Assembly (NCBI RefSeq): GCF_019801465.1
Contig: NZ_JAHVJA010000007.1
Location: 124,001 to 188,000, forward strand
Direction: 5' to 3'
Length of the DNA stretch: 64,000 nt
Origin: Leisingera daeponensis
GTDB lineage: Bacteria > Pseudomonadota > Alphaproteobacteria > Rhodobacterales > Rhodobacteraceae
Position 1 is the stretch's first letter. Each line of letters opens with the position of its first letter. The notes below the pieces were generated by a model. That model made no database searches and had not been told where the DNA came from. It was given only the letters and a program-made list of their open reading frames with translations. Both the position numbers and the translations under genes were made by a program. Shown here one piece after another: positions 37,815-45,569 of the stretch.

Positions 37815-38508
37815 GCCCTCACTTTCTCTGCCATCGCTTGACCGTGGCTTATGGCGGTGTTTTAGGAACCGGGCAAGTGGGCGGCCTGCGGGCTAGCCCC
37901 GGCGCTGGGCTTGAGAACGGTTGCTGCTGTTTGCTTCGCACCAATTCCGGGGAGTTGCGCGAATCACAGGCCTCCGGCTATCCGCAGGCGATTGCGCACA
38001 CCTGTCCTGGCGCTCCGGTTCTGAGTTCAGCTGCTGCAACCAGCACTGCAGAGGGGGGAGGATGGAGGCCTTTGGGCTCCGTAAAGGGAAAGCCCAGGGG
38101 GCGAAGCAAAGGCCAGCCGCGCTGCCTAATGCGCTTTCTCGCCGCTGCTTCGATTCCACCACTGCCTTGCGTCCTGGCGAAACAATCTTCTGCCTCTTCA
38201 CCCACTGTTTCCGCCGGTTCATTGCACTTTGCGTGATTTACGGAATTTTGGCGTGAAAATGAAAATTTTGCGCGCAATTGCCTAAATTTGTCTTAATTAG
38301 GTCAAGGTGTTGGAAATCACCGCCGCCAAGGTATTGGGCGGCAGCTGAAAACGGCGCGGGCGCGTGGGGGCGTGCCCCGTTTCAAACCTGAATATCGGTA
38401 GCGGCAATCCGCGGCCTTTGGCCTGCGGACTGTCAGGTTGAGTTGTCAAAGTCCGCTGTTTTTGCGGCGGCCCAGCCGTGGGGATTGGCTGGAACGAGGG
38501 GATGTGGA
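37815..38508. promoter_or_regulatory. Intergenic region, 694 bp, with AT-rich promoter zone for ExoY
   Basis: Divergent between the DgoK-like gene and exoY. The first 400 bp are GC-rich without a supportable gene; short open frames there lack ribosome sites. Positions about 38225-38310 are strongly AT-rich and contain a 10-bp palindrome TTGCGCGCAA (38268-38277) and a CCTAA/TTAGG inverted repeat just after it. The exoY leader follows. This is the probable control region of the second polysaccharide locus. Confidence 0.5.
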
Positions 38509-39294
38509 ATGAGAAATGCGGTTTCCGGTGGTCCGGGGCTGTCTTTTGTGCGGGTGGATGTGGAAGGCAGGCAAACTGCCGAGGCCGCTCCTTTTCTCGG
38601 CGCTTTGCCTGTGCAGCCGGCCAATTTGAATGCTGCTCTGAACAGTCTTGCGCCGGTGCGTCAGGCAGCACGGCGCACGCGTATCGGACCCTATGCGGCC
38701 CTGGGCAAGCGGGGGCTGGACCTGCTGTTTGTGCTGCTGAGCCTGCCGGTGGTTTTACCGCTGATCGCGTTATGTGCCGCCGCGTTGTGGCTGGAGGGCG
38801 GCAGGCCCTTTTACACCCAGGCGCGACTGGGCCGCGGCGGGCAGTTGTTCCGTATTCTGAAATTGCGCACCATGGTGCGGGACGCGGATCAGCTTCTTCA
38901 GCACTATCTGAAAACCGACCCCGAATTGCGCCGGGAGTGGGACGAGACCCAGAAGCTCAAGAACGATCCGAGGATCACCCGCGTAGGGCGCTTCCTGCGT
39001 GCAACCTCGCTGGACGAACTGCCGCAACTGTGGAATGTGGCCTGCGGCGAGATGAGCCTGGTCGGGCCGCGCCCGATGATGCCGGAACAGTTGCCGCTTT
39101 ATGGTGATGCGCGGGCCTATTTCGCCTTGCGGCCGGGAATTACCGGCGTCTGGCAAGTGTCTGTGCGGAACGAGGGCAGCTTTGCCAGCCGCGCGCAGGC
39201 GGATGCGGAGTACCGGCAGGGGCTGTCGCTGGGCAGCGATCTGGCGCTCATCTGGCGGACGGCCGGGGTGGTGCTGAAGGGGACGGGATATTAA
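38509..39294 (+). CDS. exoY: ExoY-type undecaprenyl-phosphate sugar-1-phosphate transferase
   Basis: The 261-residue protein starts at ATG 38509, with AGGGGATG upstream; the longer frame to 38443 lacks a site. It has a short tail, one membrane helix (about 70-95) and the sugar transferase catalytic region: [19 protein letters not shown] (105-123), [16 protein letters not shown] (162-177) and [12 protein letters not shown] (183-194), ending with [16 protein letters not shown]. It puts the first sugar (galactose in succinoglycan) on undecaprenyl phosphate at the cytoplasmic face. It begins the second locus, and unlike the 14540 enzyme it has no extra C-terminal domain. Confidence 0.92.
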   Translation: MRNAVSGGPGLSFVRVDVEGRQTAEAAPFLGALPVQPANLNAALNSLAPVRQAARRTRIGPYAALGKRGLDLLFVLLSLPVVLPLIALCAAALWLEGGRPFYTQARLGRGGQLFRILKLRTMVRDADQLLQHYLKTDPELRREWDETQKLKNDPRITRVGRFLRATSLDELPQLWNVACGEMSLVGPRPMMPEQLPLYGDARAYFALRPGITGVWQVSVRNEGSFASRAQADAEYRQGLSLGSDLALIWRTAGVVLKGTGY

Positions 39295-39369
39295 CGCCTT
39301 TCTGATCTGCTGCTCCTGCGCCCAGGGAGAAAGGCAGCGGATCGGCCGGCCATTGCAGGGAGCACGGTT

Positions 39370-40296
39370 GTGAAGCATTTTGCACCATCAAAGGCCATCG
39401 GTGCCGGACCGCTGCGCGGCCCGCGCGAGACACGGAAGGACGACAAGGACGGTATGACCGAGCAAGGCTTCAAGCGGTTCCGCCGCCGCCGTGCCCCGGC
39501 GGCAGCCACTCCCTTTACCGCTGATACGGAGGGGGGCAGCCGGTTGGCTGTGCCTGCGTCCGCTGCTCCGTCTCTGCTCCCGGCCACCCTGCCGGAACCT
39601 TGGGACCGTATCCGCCAGGTTCCTTTTGACGGCGCCGGGCACCAAGAGGCGCGCCTGCCCCTGGTCAGCCGGTTCCGCACCGCGCCTGCGGCCAAGTCCT
39701 TTGACCTCCTGCGCACCCGCCTCCTCCACACCCTGAAGGCACGGGGCTGGAAACGGGTTGCCGTGACGGCCCCGGCAGCGGGTTGCGGCACTACGTTTTC
39801 GGCGGTCAACCTGGCGCTCAGCCTGGCCCGGGTTCCAGGCAGCCGTACAGTGCTGATGGACATGAATTTCCGCCGCCCGGGAGTGGCCTGTGCCTTAGGG
39901 CTGCAGGCACCGGCCAACATGACCGGCGTCCTGTCCGGCACCGTGCTGATGGAGGAGCACCTGCTAAGGCCGCTGCCATCGCTGGCGGTTGGATTGAACA
40001 ACGCGGCAGACCAGAATGCGGCTGAAATCCTGCACAGCGGCACATGCATCGAAACCCTGGACGGCCTGATGCTGCGCAGCGGGGCCGATGTCGCGCTGTT
40101 CGACCTGCCGCCGGTGCTGGAACATGACGACACCGCCGCCTTTCTGCCGCAGGTTGACGGGGTGCTGATTATCTCGGACGGCACCAGCACCACTGCCGCG
40201 CAGCTGGCGGCTTGCGAAAAAATGCTGGCGGGCCACACTCAGCTTCTGGGCGTGGTGCTGAACCGGGCACGCAAGTCGGACAGTTCGCTTCTCTGA
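39370..40296 (+). CDS. CpsD/ExoP-C-like P-loop protein with altered Walker A
   Basis: The 308-residue protein (GTG start, GGAG upstream) has an extended basic N-terminus (1-100) and a BY-kinase-like P-loop domain. Walker A reads PAAGCGTT (135-142) and lacks the invariant lysine of GK[ST]. Walker A' is VLMDMNFRRP (161-170) and Walker B is VALFDLPPV (241-249). The tail ends ARKSDSSLL, with no tyrosine cluster. It is probably the cytoplasmic partner of the PCP encoded next door, but ATP-dependent tyrosine kinase activity is doubtful. It follows ExoY by 75 bp and precedes the PCP gene by 114 bp. Confidence 0.8.
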   Translation: MKHFAPSKAIGAGPLRGPRETRKDDKDGMTEQGFKRFRRRRAPAAATPFTADTEGGSRLAVPASAAPSLLPATLPEPWDRIRQVPFDGAGHQEARLPLVSRFRTAPAAKSFDLLRTRLLHTLKARGWKRVAVTAPAAGCGTTFSAVNLALSLARVPGSRTVLMDMNFRRPGVACALGLQAPANMTGVLSGTVLMEEHLLRPLPSLAVGLNNAADQNAAEILHSGTCIETLDGLMLRSGADVALFDLPPVLEHDDTAAFLPQVDGVLIISDGTSTTAAQLAACEKMLAGHTQLLGVVLNRARKSDSSLL

Positions 40297-40410
40297 TGTA
40301 TAACCGCCATAGTTTAGCCCGGTTGCTATGGTTAATAGCCGGGCGGCGGCGTATGCGAGGCCGGCAGAAATGGGACGGGCCGGACACCCCGGCAGCATGA
40401 GAGCAGACAA

Positions 40411-41661
40411 ATGGGGCCGATTTATTCTCTGGGTGATTTTCTCGACATGGTGCGGCGCAGGCTGTTCACCATAGCCTGCGTATTTGTTCTTGGCTGTCTC
40501 GTGTCCCTTTGGTTGGCCGCGAGCCAGCAGCATGAATACGAAACCGCCGAGGTGCTGCAAATCACGCAGCCGCAGATTGCGGGTGAGCTGGCCAAGTCCA
40601 CTGTCGAAGGCTCCTCTGCCAGGCGCATGCAGCTGATAGAGCAGCGCCTGATGGCGCGGGGCACCTTGCTGGAAATCATCGAGAAATTCGGCCTTTATGC
40701 TGATCAAGAGGCCCTGACTGACTTGCAAAAGGTGGTGCAGCTGCGCACTGCGGTGCAGATCACCGGCGTTGCTGCCGCCCGCGAGGGCTTTGCCGACGAC
40801 GGCACAATCTCGGTGCTGACAATCACCGCGCGGATGCCCACGGCTGATCAGGCGCAGCAGGTCGCAAGCGAGTTTGGCCGCCGTACGATCGAACTCAGCA
40901 TCGCCAACCGCATAGACCAGGCCCGCGAAACGCTCAGCTTTTTTGCCGAAAAGGAAGCTGCTCTGGCGGATCAGGTTGCGGCGCTGGAGGCCGAGGTCGC
41001 CGCCTACCGCATTGAAAACGATGTGACCCTGCCCGGCACCATCGAATTCCGCAGGGCCGAGATCGCAGCGATGAACGAGGGCCTGCTGGAGATCGCCCGC
41101 GAGCGGATTGAAATCCGCCGTGCCGCCGATCAGGCTCAGGCGACCGAACGTCCTGCCACCGCGCGGCGCCTTCAGGAAGAGGCGGAGCAGCGGCTGGCCA
41201 CGCTGGATGCGCAGGAGGCACTTCTGAGCCAGCGCAAGACCGCGCTCGAGGCCTCTCTGCAGACCACTCCGGAAGTGGAGCGCAGGCTGGGGGCCTACGA
41301 ACGCCGCATGGAGCAGCTGCAGGGGGAGCTGGCGCAAATGACCGCCCGCCGCAACGAGGCCGAGGTCGGGTTCCGGCTGGAAACCAGCCATCAGGCCGAG
41401 CGCCTGACGGTGATCGAGCCAGCGCCGCTGCCGGATTATCCTGTGACCGGCGCCCGCAAAACCAAGGCACTGATGGGGGCGGCGGCCAGCCTGGTCATTG
41501 CTCTGCTGGCCGCCTTCCTGATGGAGCTGCGCCACCCGGTGCTGCGTACTGCTGCCCAGATGGAGCGGGAAACCGGCCTTGTGCCTGTGGTCTCGATCCC
41601 GGAAATGGACACGCGCCCGCCGCGCCGCGGACTATTCGGATTGCTCCGGCGCCGGGCTTGA
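40411..41661 (+). CDS. ExoP-N/GumC-type chain-length determinant
   Basis: The 416-residue polysaccharide co-polymerase has TM helices at about 17-36 and 350-371. The Wzz N-terminal motif comes first, then SSARRMQLIEQRLMARGTLLEIIEKFGLY, then a long coiled coil (about 175-340, Ala/Glu/Arg-rich). The TM2-proximal LPDYPVTGARK is the Pro-rich PCP motif. Only about 45 residues follow TM2, so the kinase part is separate, here the P-loop gene just upstream. It sets chain length and export of the second polymer. Confidence 0.87.
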   Translation: MGPIYSLGDFLDMVRRRLFTIACVFVLGCLVSLWLAASQQHEYETAEVLQITQPQIAGELAKSTVEGSSARRMQLIEQRLMARGTLLEIIEKFGLYADQEALTDLQKVVQLRTAVQITGVAAAREGFADDGTISVLTITARMPTADQAQQVASEFGRRTIELSIANRIDQARETLSFFAEKEAALADQVAALEAEVAAYRIENDVTLPGTIEFRRAEIAAMNEGLLEIARERIEIRRAADQAQATERPATARRLQEEAEQRLATLDAQEALLSQRKTALEASLQTTPEVERRLGAYERRMEQLQGELAQMTARRNEAEVGFRLETSHQAERLTVIEPAPLPDYPVTGARKTKALMGAAASLVIALLAAFLMELRHPVLRTAAQMERETGLVPVVSIPEMDTRPPRRGLFGLLRRRA

Positions 41662-41791
41662 GTTCCTCTTTTTAAAGGCTCGCATCAGCCGGGCTGCCGT
41701 TTGGCAGGCAGGCTGTGCACTTCGCTTTCGCGCTGGCGGGACGGAGCTGCCGCGGCTATACAGATCCTGTGTGTCCTGCGTATTTTGCAGG

Positions 41792-43162
41792 TCAGGGTGC
41801 CCCTAGTGCAGCTGCCATTGCGGATACCTCTACCCAATGCCAGTGCAGCGCAGCTCCACCAATGGACAGGGTCAGCAGCGCAAAGCCCGCATCATGCAGC
41901 GGGTCCCACACGTGATGCCGGCGTGCCAGCCGCACCAGGACCGGATAGGCTGCAAGCATCGCCAGCCCCAGCGCCGCTATCCCGCCAGCCAGTCCGAACC
42001 AGGCCACTCCGCACAGAAACAATGCAGTTTGCGCGCAGGCCCGGGCGGCAGAGAACAAAAAGAAGCCCCGGCTATCGCCCGCTGCCAGAGCGGCCTGGTC
42101 ATAGGTCATGGTGATCACCGCAGGTGACAGCGCAAGTGCGATCAAAACGACCATCGGTCCGGCCTGCACATAGCGGTCGTCATATAGGAATTGCACCAGC
42201 CACGGCCCGGTCCAGGCCATTCCCAGCAGCAATCCCAGAATCCCCGCTGTCAGCGCGCTCCGAAGCTGCCGCTGCCGCCGCAGGTTTCCGGGCGCGTCCC
42301 GTGCGGGCTTGTCCCGGTAGACCGGGATCATCAGCCGCTGGTTCACCGCATGGCCCAGCAGCATCGGAAAGCTCGCCAGGAAATAGCCGATGTTATATAT
42401 GCCCAGCACATCAAGGGAGACGAATTTTCCCAGAATTGCCCGGTCGCCTTGCGAGGTCAGGAACCAGAAGGCAGTGGACAGAAAGATCCACTTGCCGAAG
42501 CGGATCAGCTCGTCGGCGGCGGCCTTTTCCCAGCGCAAGCGGTTGGCAGGCCCTGGCAGCCCGTAATGGCAAAGTGCCAGCTTGGCGGCGGCCTGGATCA
42601 CCCCGCCCAGCACGAGTGCGATCACCGACTGGGTGGCAAGCGCCAGCGCGACCATCACTGCCAGTCCGGCCAATTGGCCGCCCAGGTCCAGCACTGTGAC
42701 GCGCCCCGCCAGCAGATGCCGGTGCGCGGTCTCGATCCGGGTCGGGTTGAAACCGGCGATTGCCAGACCGGCGCCGGCAATCGGCAAGTAGGCCAGCAGC
42801 TCAGGCGCGCCGTAGAATACAGCCGCAGGCCAGGCCAGTAATGCGGTCAGGAACCACAGGCCAAAGCCGCGGATGACCTGGATGGTCCAGGCGGTGTTCA
42901 GGAAATCCGGGTCGTCGCCGCGCCTGTTCTGGGCAATCGATGGCCCGATGCCGACATCTGAAAACAGCGACAGCCCCACCGTCACGACTGTGACCAGCGC
43001 CATCAGGCCGAAAGCTTCAGGAAACAGGATACGGGTCAGGATCAGGTTGGACGCCAGTCGCAGGGCCTGGCTGCCGCCATAGCCGAGCATCAGCCAGGAA
43101 GCCGAGCGCAGCACCCGCGCCGCCATTCCCTGGCCAGTGAAAAACGTCACCACCCGTTGCAT
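41792..43162 (-). CDS. Wzx-type oligosaccharide flippase (PST family)
   Basis: The 456-residue protein has about 12-14 helices. The N-terminus WLMLGYGGSQALRLASNLILTRILFPEAFGLMALV is typical of the Polysacc_synt/PST family. A FGKWIFLSTAFWFLTSQGDRAILGKF stretch marks the middle repeat. It moves undecaprenyl-linked repeat units to the periplasm. It is convergent with the PCP gene (130-bp gap) and divergent from the GT4 at 43398. It differs in family from the MurJ-like flippase of the first locus. Confidence 0.88.
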   Translation of the reverse strand: MQRVVTFFTGQGMAARVLRSASWLMLGYGGSQALRLASNLILTRILFPEAFGLMALVTVVTVGLSLFSDVGIGPSIAQNRRGDDPDFLNTAWTIQVIRGFGLWFLTALLAWPAAVFYGAPELLAYLPIAGAGLAIAGFNPTRIETAHRHLLAGRVTVLDLGGQLAGLAVMVALALATQSVIALVLGGVIQAAAKLALCHYGLPGPANRLRWEKAAADELIRFGKWIFLSTAFWFLTSQGDRAILGKFVSLDVLGIYNIGYFLASFPMLLGHAVNQRLMIPVYRDKPARDAPGNLRRQRQLRSALTAGILGLLLGMAWTGPWLVQFLYDDRYVQAGPMVVLIALALSPAVITMTYDQAALAAGDSRGFFLFSAARACAQTALFLCGVAWFGLAGGIAALGLAMLAAYPVLVRLARRHHVWDPLHDAGFALLTLSIGGAALHWHWVEVSAMAAALGAP

Positions 43163-43397
43163 GTCCTTGTCGCACTCCCGTTGTCCGGATCCGCAGGCTA
43201 GGGGGGGAGGACAAGGGCGTCAATTGAGCCCGTGCCGGAGCCGCGCCCGGGCCGTGCAGCGGACCGGAATCTTGGAACAGTTCTGTTGCCTGTGCTGCAT
43301 TGCCCACGGCCGGGCAACAAGCGGCCAGAGGTGCTGGGCAAGGCGCGGCAGGGCGGCTAACCTGCCGCTGAAATCGTTTCTGCTGGAATTGTCCGCG

Positions 43398-44606
43398 TTG
43401 AAAATAGCTTACGTCCTCAATACTTACCCGCAGCCGTCGCACAGTTTCATCCGCCGTGAGCTGCAGGCGCTGGAACGGCAGGATTTCATCATCCACCGCT
43501 TTGCGATGCGGCCGTCCTGTGCTGCCTTGCCTGACCCAGGCGACCAGGCGGAGGCCGCGCGCACCGAATACGTGCTGCAGGCCGGTCCCGTGCGCCTGCT
43601 GGCCGCTCTCGCGCGGGAGGCCGCGGCGGCGCCGGTCCGGTTCGGGAGCGCGCTGCGGCTGGCACTTAAGCTGGCGGGGGACTCGGACAAAGGCAACCTG
43701 CGTCACCTGATCTATCTGGCAGAGGCGGCCCATGTGAAACAGCGCTGCTCGGCGGAAGGCGTGCAGCACATGCACGCCCATTTCGGCACCAATTCCGCCG
43801 CGGTGGCGATGCTGGCGCAGCAGCTTGGCGGCCCCGGCTACAGCTTCACCGTGCATGGGCCGGAAGAGTTCGATGCGCCGCATGCCTTGTCGCTGGGCGA
43901 GAAGATCAGCCGCGCGGCCTTCACGGTGGCGGTCAGCAGTTTCGGAAAAAGCCAGCTGAGCCGCTGGGCTGCTTTCGGAAAATGGGACAGTCTGAAGGTG
44001 GTGCATTGCAGCATCGAACCGGACCGTTTCGCTGAACCCGCACCGCTGCCGCCGGGGCCGCTGCGGCTGGCGGCAATTGGTCGGTTTGTCGAGCAGAAAG
44101 GCCAGATGGTGCTGCTTCGCGCGATGGCGCAACTGGTAGGGCGCATCCCGGACCTGCACCTTTCATTGATCGGCGACGGAGAAATGCGCCCGGATCTGGA
44201 AACGGCAATTGCAGAGCACGGGCTGCAACGGAATATCACGCTCACCGGGTGGCTGGCAGAGGATGGGGTGCGGCAGGAACTGGCCCGCGCGCACGCGCTG
44301 GTGATGCCCTCCTTTGCCGAGGGTCTGCCGATGGTGGTGATGGAGGCGATGGCAGCCGCCCGTCCGGTGATCGCGACGTACATTGCCGGAACGCCGGAAC
44401 TGGTGGTGCAGGGTCAAACCGGCTGGCTCGTGCCTGCGGGGGATGAAGCCGCGCTGGCAGAGGCCGTGCTGGCGCTGGCGCAAACATCACCGGAGCAGCT
44501 TGCCGCCATGGGGCGGGCCGGGCGCGACCGGGTGCTGGAGCGTCACGACAGTGCCAATGAGGCCGGGAAATTGGCTGCCCATTTCCGCAGTGCCATCGGG
44601 GGATAG
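43398..44606 (+). CDS. Glycosyltransferase family 4 (WcaL-like)
   Basis: The 402-residue GT-B enzyme shows the subgroup N-terminus KIAYVLNTYPQPSHSFIRREL, MHAHFGTNSAAVAMLA in the acceptor domain, IGRFVEQKGQMVLLRAM, and the conserved PSFAEGLPMVVMEAMAAARP. TTG at 43398 is chosen as start because the fold begins there; the longer frame from 43137 lies over the flippase start. Closely similar in layout to the GT4 at 20034. It stands between two leftward units and is the only rightward gene between 43.2 and 63.5 kb. Confidence 0.87.
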   Translation: MKIAYVLNTYPQPSHSFIRRELQALERQDFIIHRFAMRPSCAALPDPGDQAEAARTEYVLQAGPVRLLAALAREAAAAPVRFGSALRLALKLAGDSDKGNLRHLIYLAEAAHVKQRCSAEGVQHMHAHFGTNSAAVAMLAQQLGGPGYSFTVHGPEEFDAPHALSLGEKISRAAFTVAVSSFGKSQLSRWAAFGKWDSLKVVHCSIEPDRFAEPAPLPPGPLRLAAIGRFVEQKGQMVLLRAMAQLVGRIPDLHLSLIGDGEMRPDLETAIAEHGLQRNITLTGWLAEDGVRQELARAHALVMPSFAEGLPMVVMEAMAAARPVIATYIAGTPELVVQGQTGWLVPAGDEAALAEAVLALAQTSPEQLAAMGRAGRDRVLERHDSANEAGKLAAHFRSAIGG

Positions 44607-44732
44607 CGGCCGGGGCCTCGCGCCTTCAAGCCGGCGCGTCGGAAACTGCCCTTCTACCAAGGCTGGCAAGCGTGACCTGGCGCCGCCTGCGCATATTGCG
44701 GATGCGGGAGCGCCTCTCAGTGGCCATCAGGG

Positions 44733-45569
44733 TTAACGGCCGCGGGTCCAGCGGGTACGCGAGGCAAACATCGGGGTTTTCACCGCCAGTGCCACCCCGG
44801 CGTAGGTCAGGAACCCCGCCGGATCGTTCAGCAGCAGGCGCAGCACGGTTCCCGTGCCCGGCTGCCCCTTGTCCTCGTTCCGCTCAAGCTCAGGATAGCG
44901 GGCAGTAATTTCGGCCACCCCGGCATTCTGCCGCCGCCTGACCCGGACTAGGTTCCGGAAGCCCTCCACCATCGGCCAGGTGTAGCCAGCCGGTACCTGA
45001 ACCCGCTCCTCCGGGGCGAAATTGAGGCGGGCAAAAATGTCGTCGGCGATGATGTCCGGCCAATGCCTCCAACGCTGCCGCCCGGCGCGTGTCATGGCAA
45101 AGACGCCAAACCCCGGCACCCCGCTGGTAAAGAACGGCAGCCGCGTCCACAACCGCGCATAGGCGCGGGTCAGTGCACTCCGGGCCGGGGCTACCTGAGG
45201 GCGGCCGCTGGCATAGAGAGGGGTATCTTCCGCAAGAGTTTCCGCGATTTGCGGGATCAGCGCGGGCGAAACCAGCACATCCGCATCCAGATAGATCAGG
45301 ATGTTCCCGCGCGCTGCTGCATCACCGGCATTGAGCGCTCCCAGCTTGCCGCCCTCCGGCAGTTCCATAACCTGCAGCTGCCAGCCATCCGGGCATGGGA
45401 CGGCCCGCGCCAGCGCCGCCGTTGCATCGGAACAGCCATTGGCCAGTACCAGCACTTCCCCTGCCAGGCCAGCAGGCAGCGGATCGGAAGCAAACACGGC
45501 CTGCAGGCAGGATTCGATGTACTCCGCCTCGTCATGAGCGGGGATCAGCACCGACACGCGCGGGTTCAT
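44733..45569 (-). CDS. Glycosyltransferase family 2
   Basis: The 278-residue GT-A enzyme has VSVLIPAHDEAEYIESCL (4-21), VLANGCSDATAAL and the DxD motif LDADVLV (about 95-101), with HWPDIIADDIFARLNF later. It starts at the ATG that overlaps the stop of the preceding 834-residue gene by 4 bp. It is the last gene of the seven-gene PKS/NRPS operon. The C-terminus has a hydrophobic stretch about 250-270 that may associate with the membrane. Donor and acceptor are unknown. Confidence 0.87.
   Translation of the reverse strand: MNPRVSVLIPAHDEAEYIESCLQAVFASDPLPAGLAGEVLVLANGCSDATAALARAVPCPDGWQLQVMELPEGGKLGALNAGDAAARGNILIYLDADVLVSPALIPQIAETLAEDTPLYASGRPQVAPARSALTRAYARLWTRLPFFTSGVPGFGVFAMTRAGRQRWRHWPDIIADDIFARLNFAPEERVQVPAGYTWPMVEGFRNLVRVRRRQNAGVAEITARYPELERNEDKGQPGTGTVLRLLLNDPAGFLTYAGVALAVKTPMFASRTRWTRGR

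Noticed and set aside
37838-38236. Open frame of 132 codons in the 694-bp intergenic region
   Set aside because: No ribosome site, no family resemblance, and a rival frame of similar length on the other strand; treated as noncoding.
39296-39335. Inverted repeat GCCTTTCT / AGAAAGGC after exoY
   Set aside because: 8-bp arms with a 24-base loop and no U-tract; not convincing as a terminator and probably chance.
39964-41535. 523-codon open frame on the minus strand
   Set aside because: Opposite the P-loop protein and ExoP-N genes; no recognisable domain and no ribosome site.
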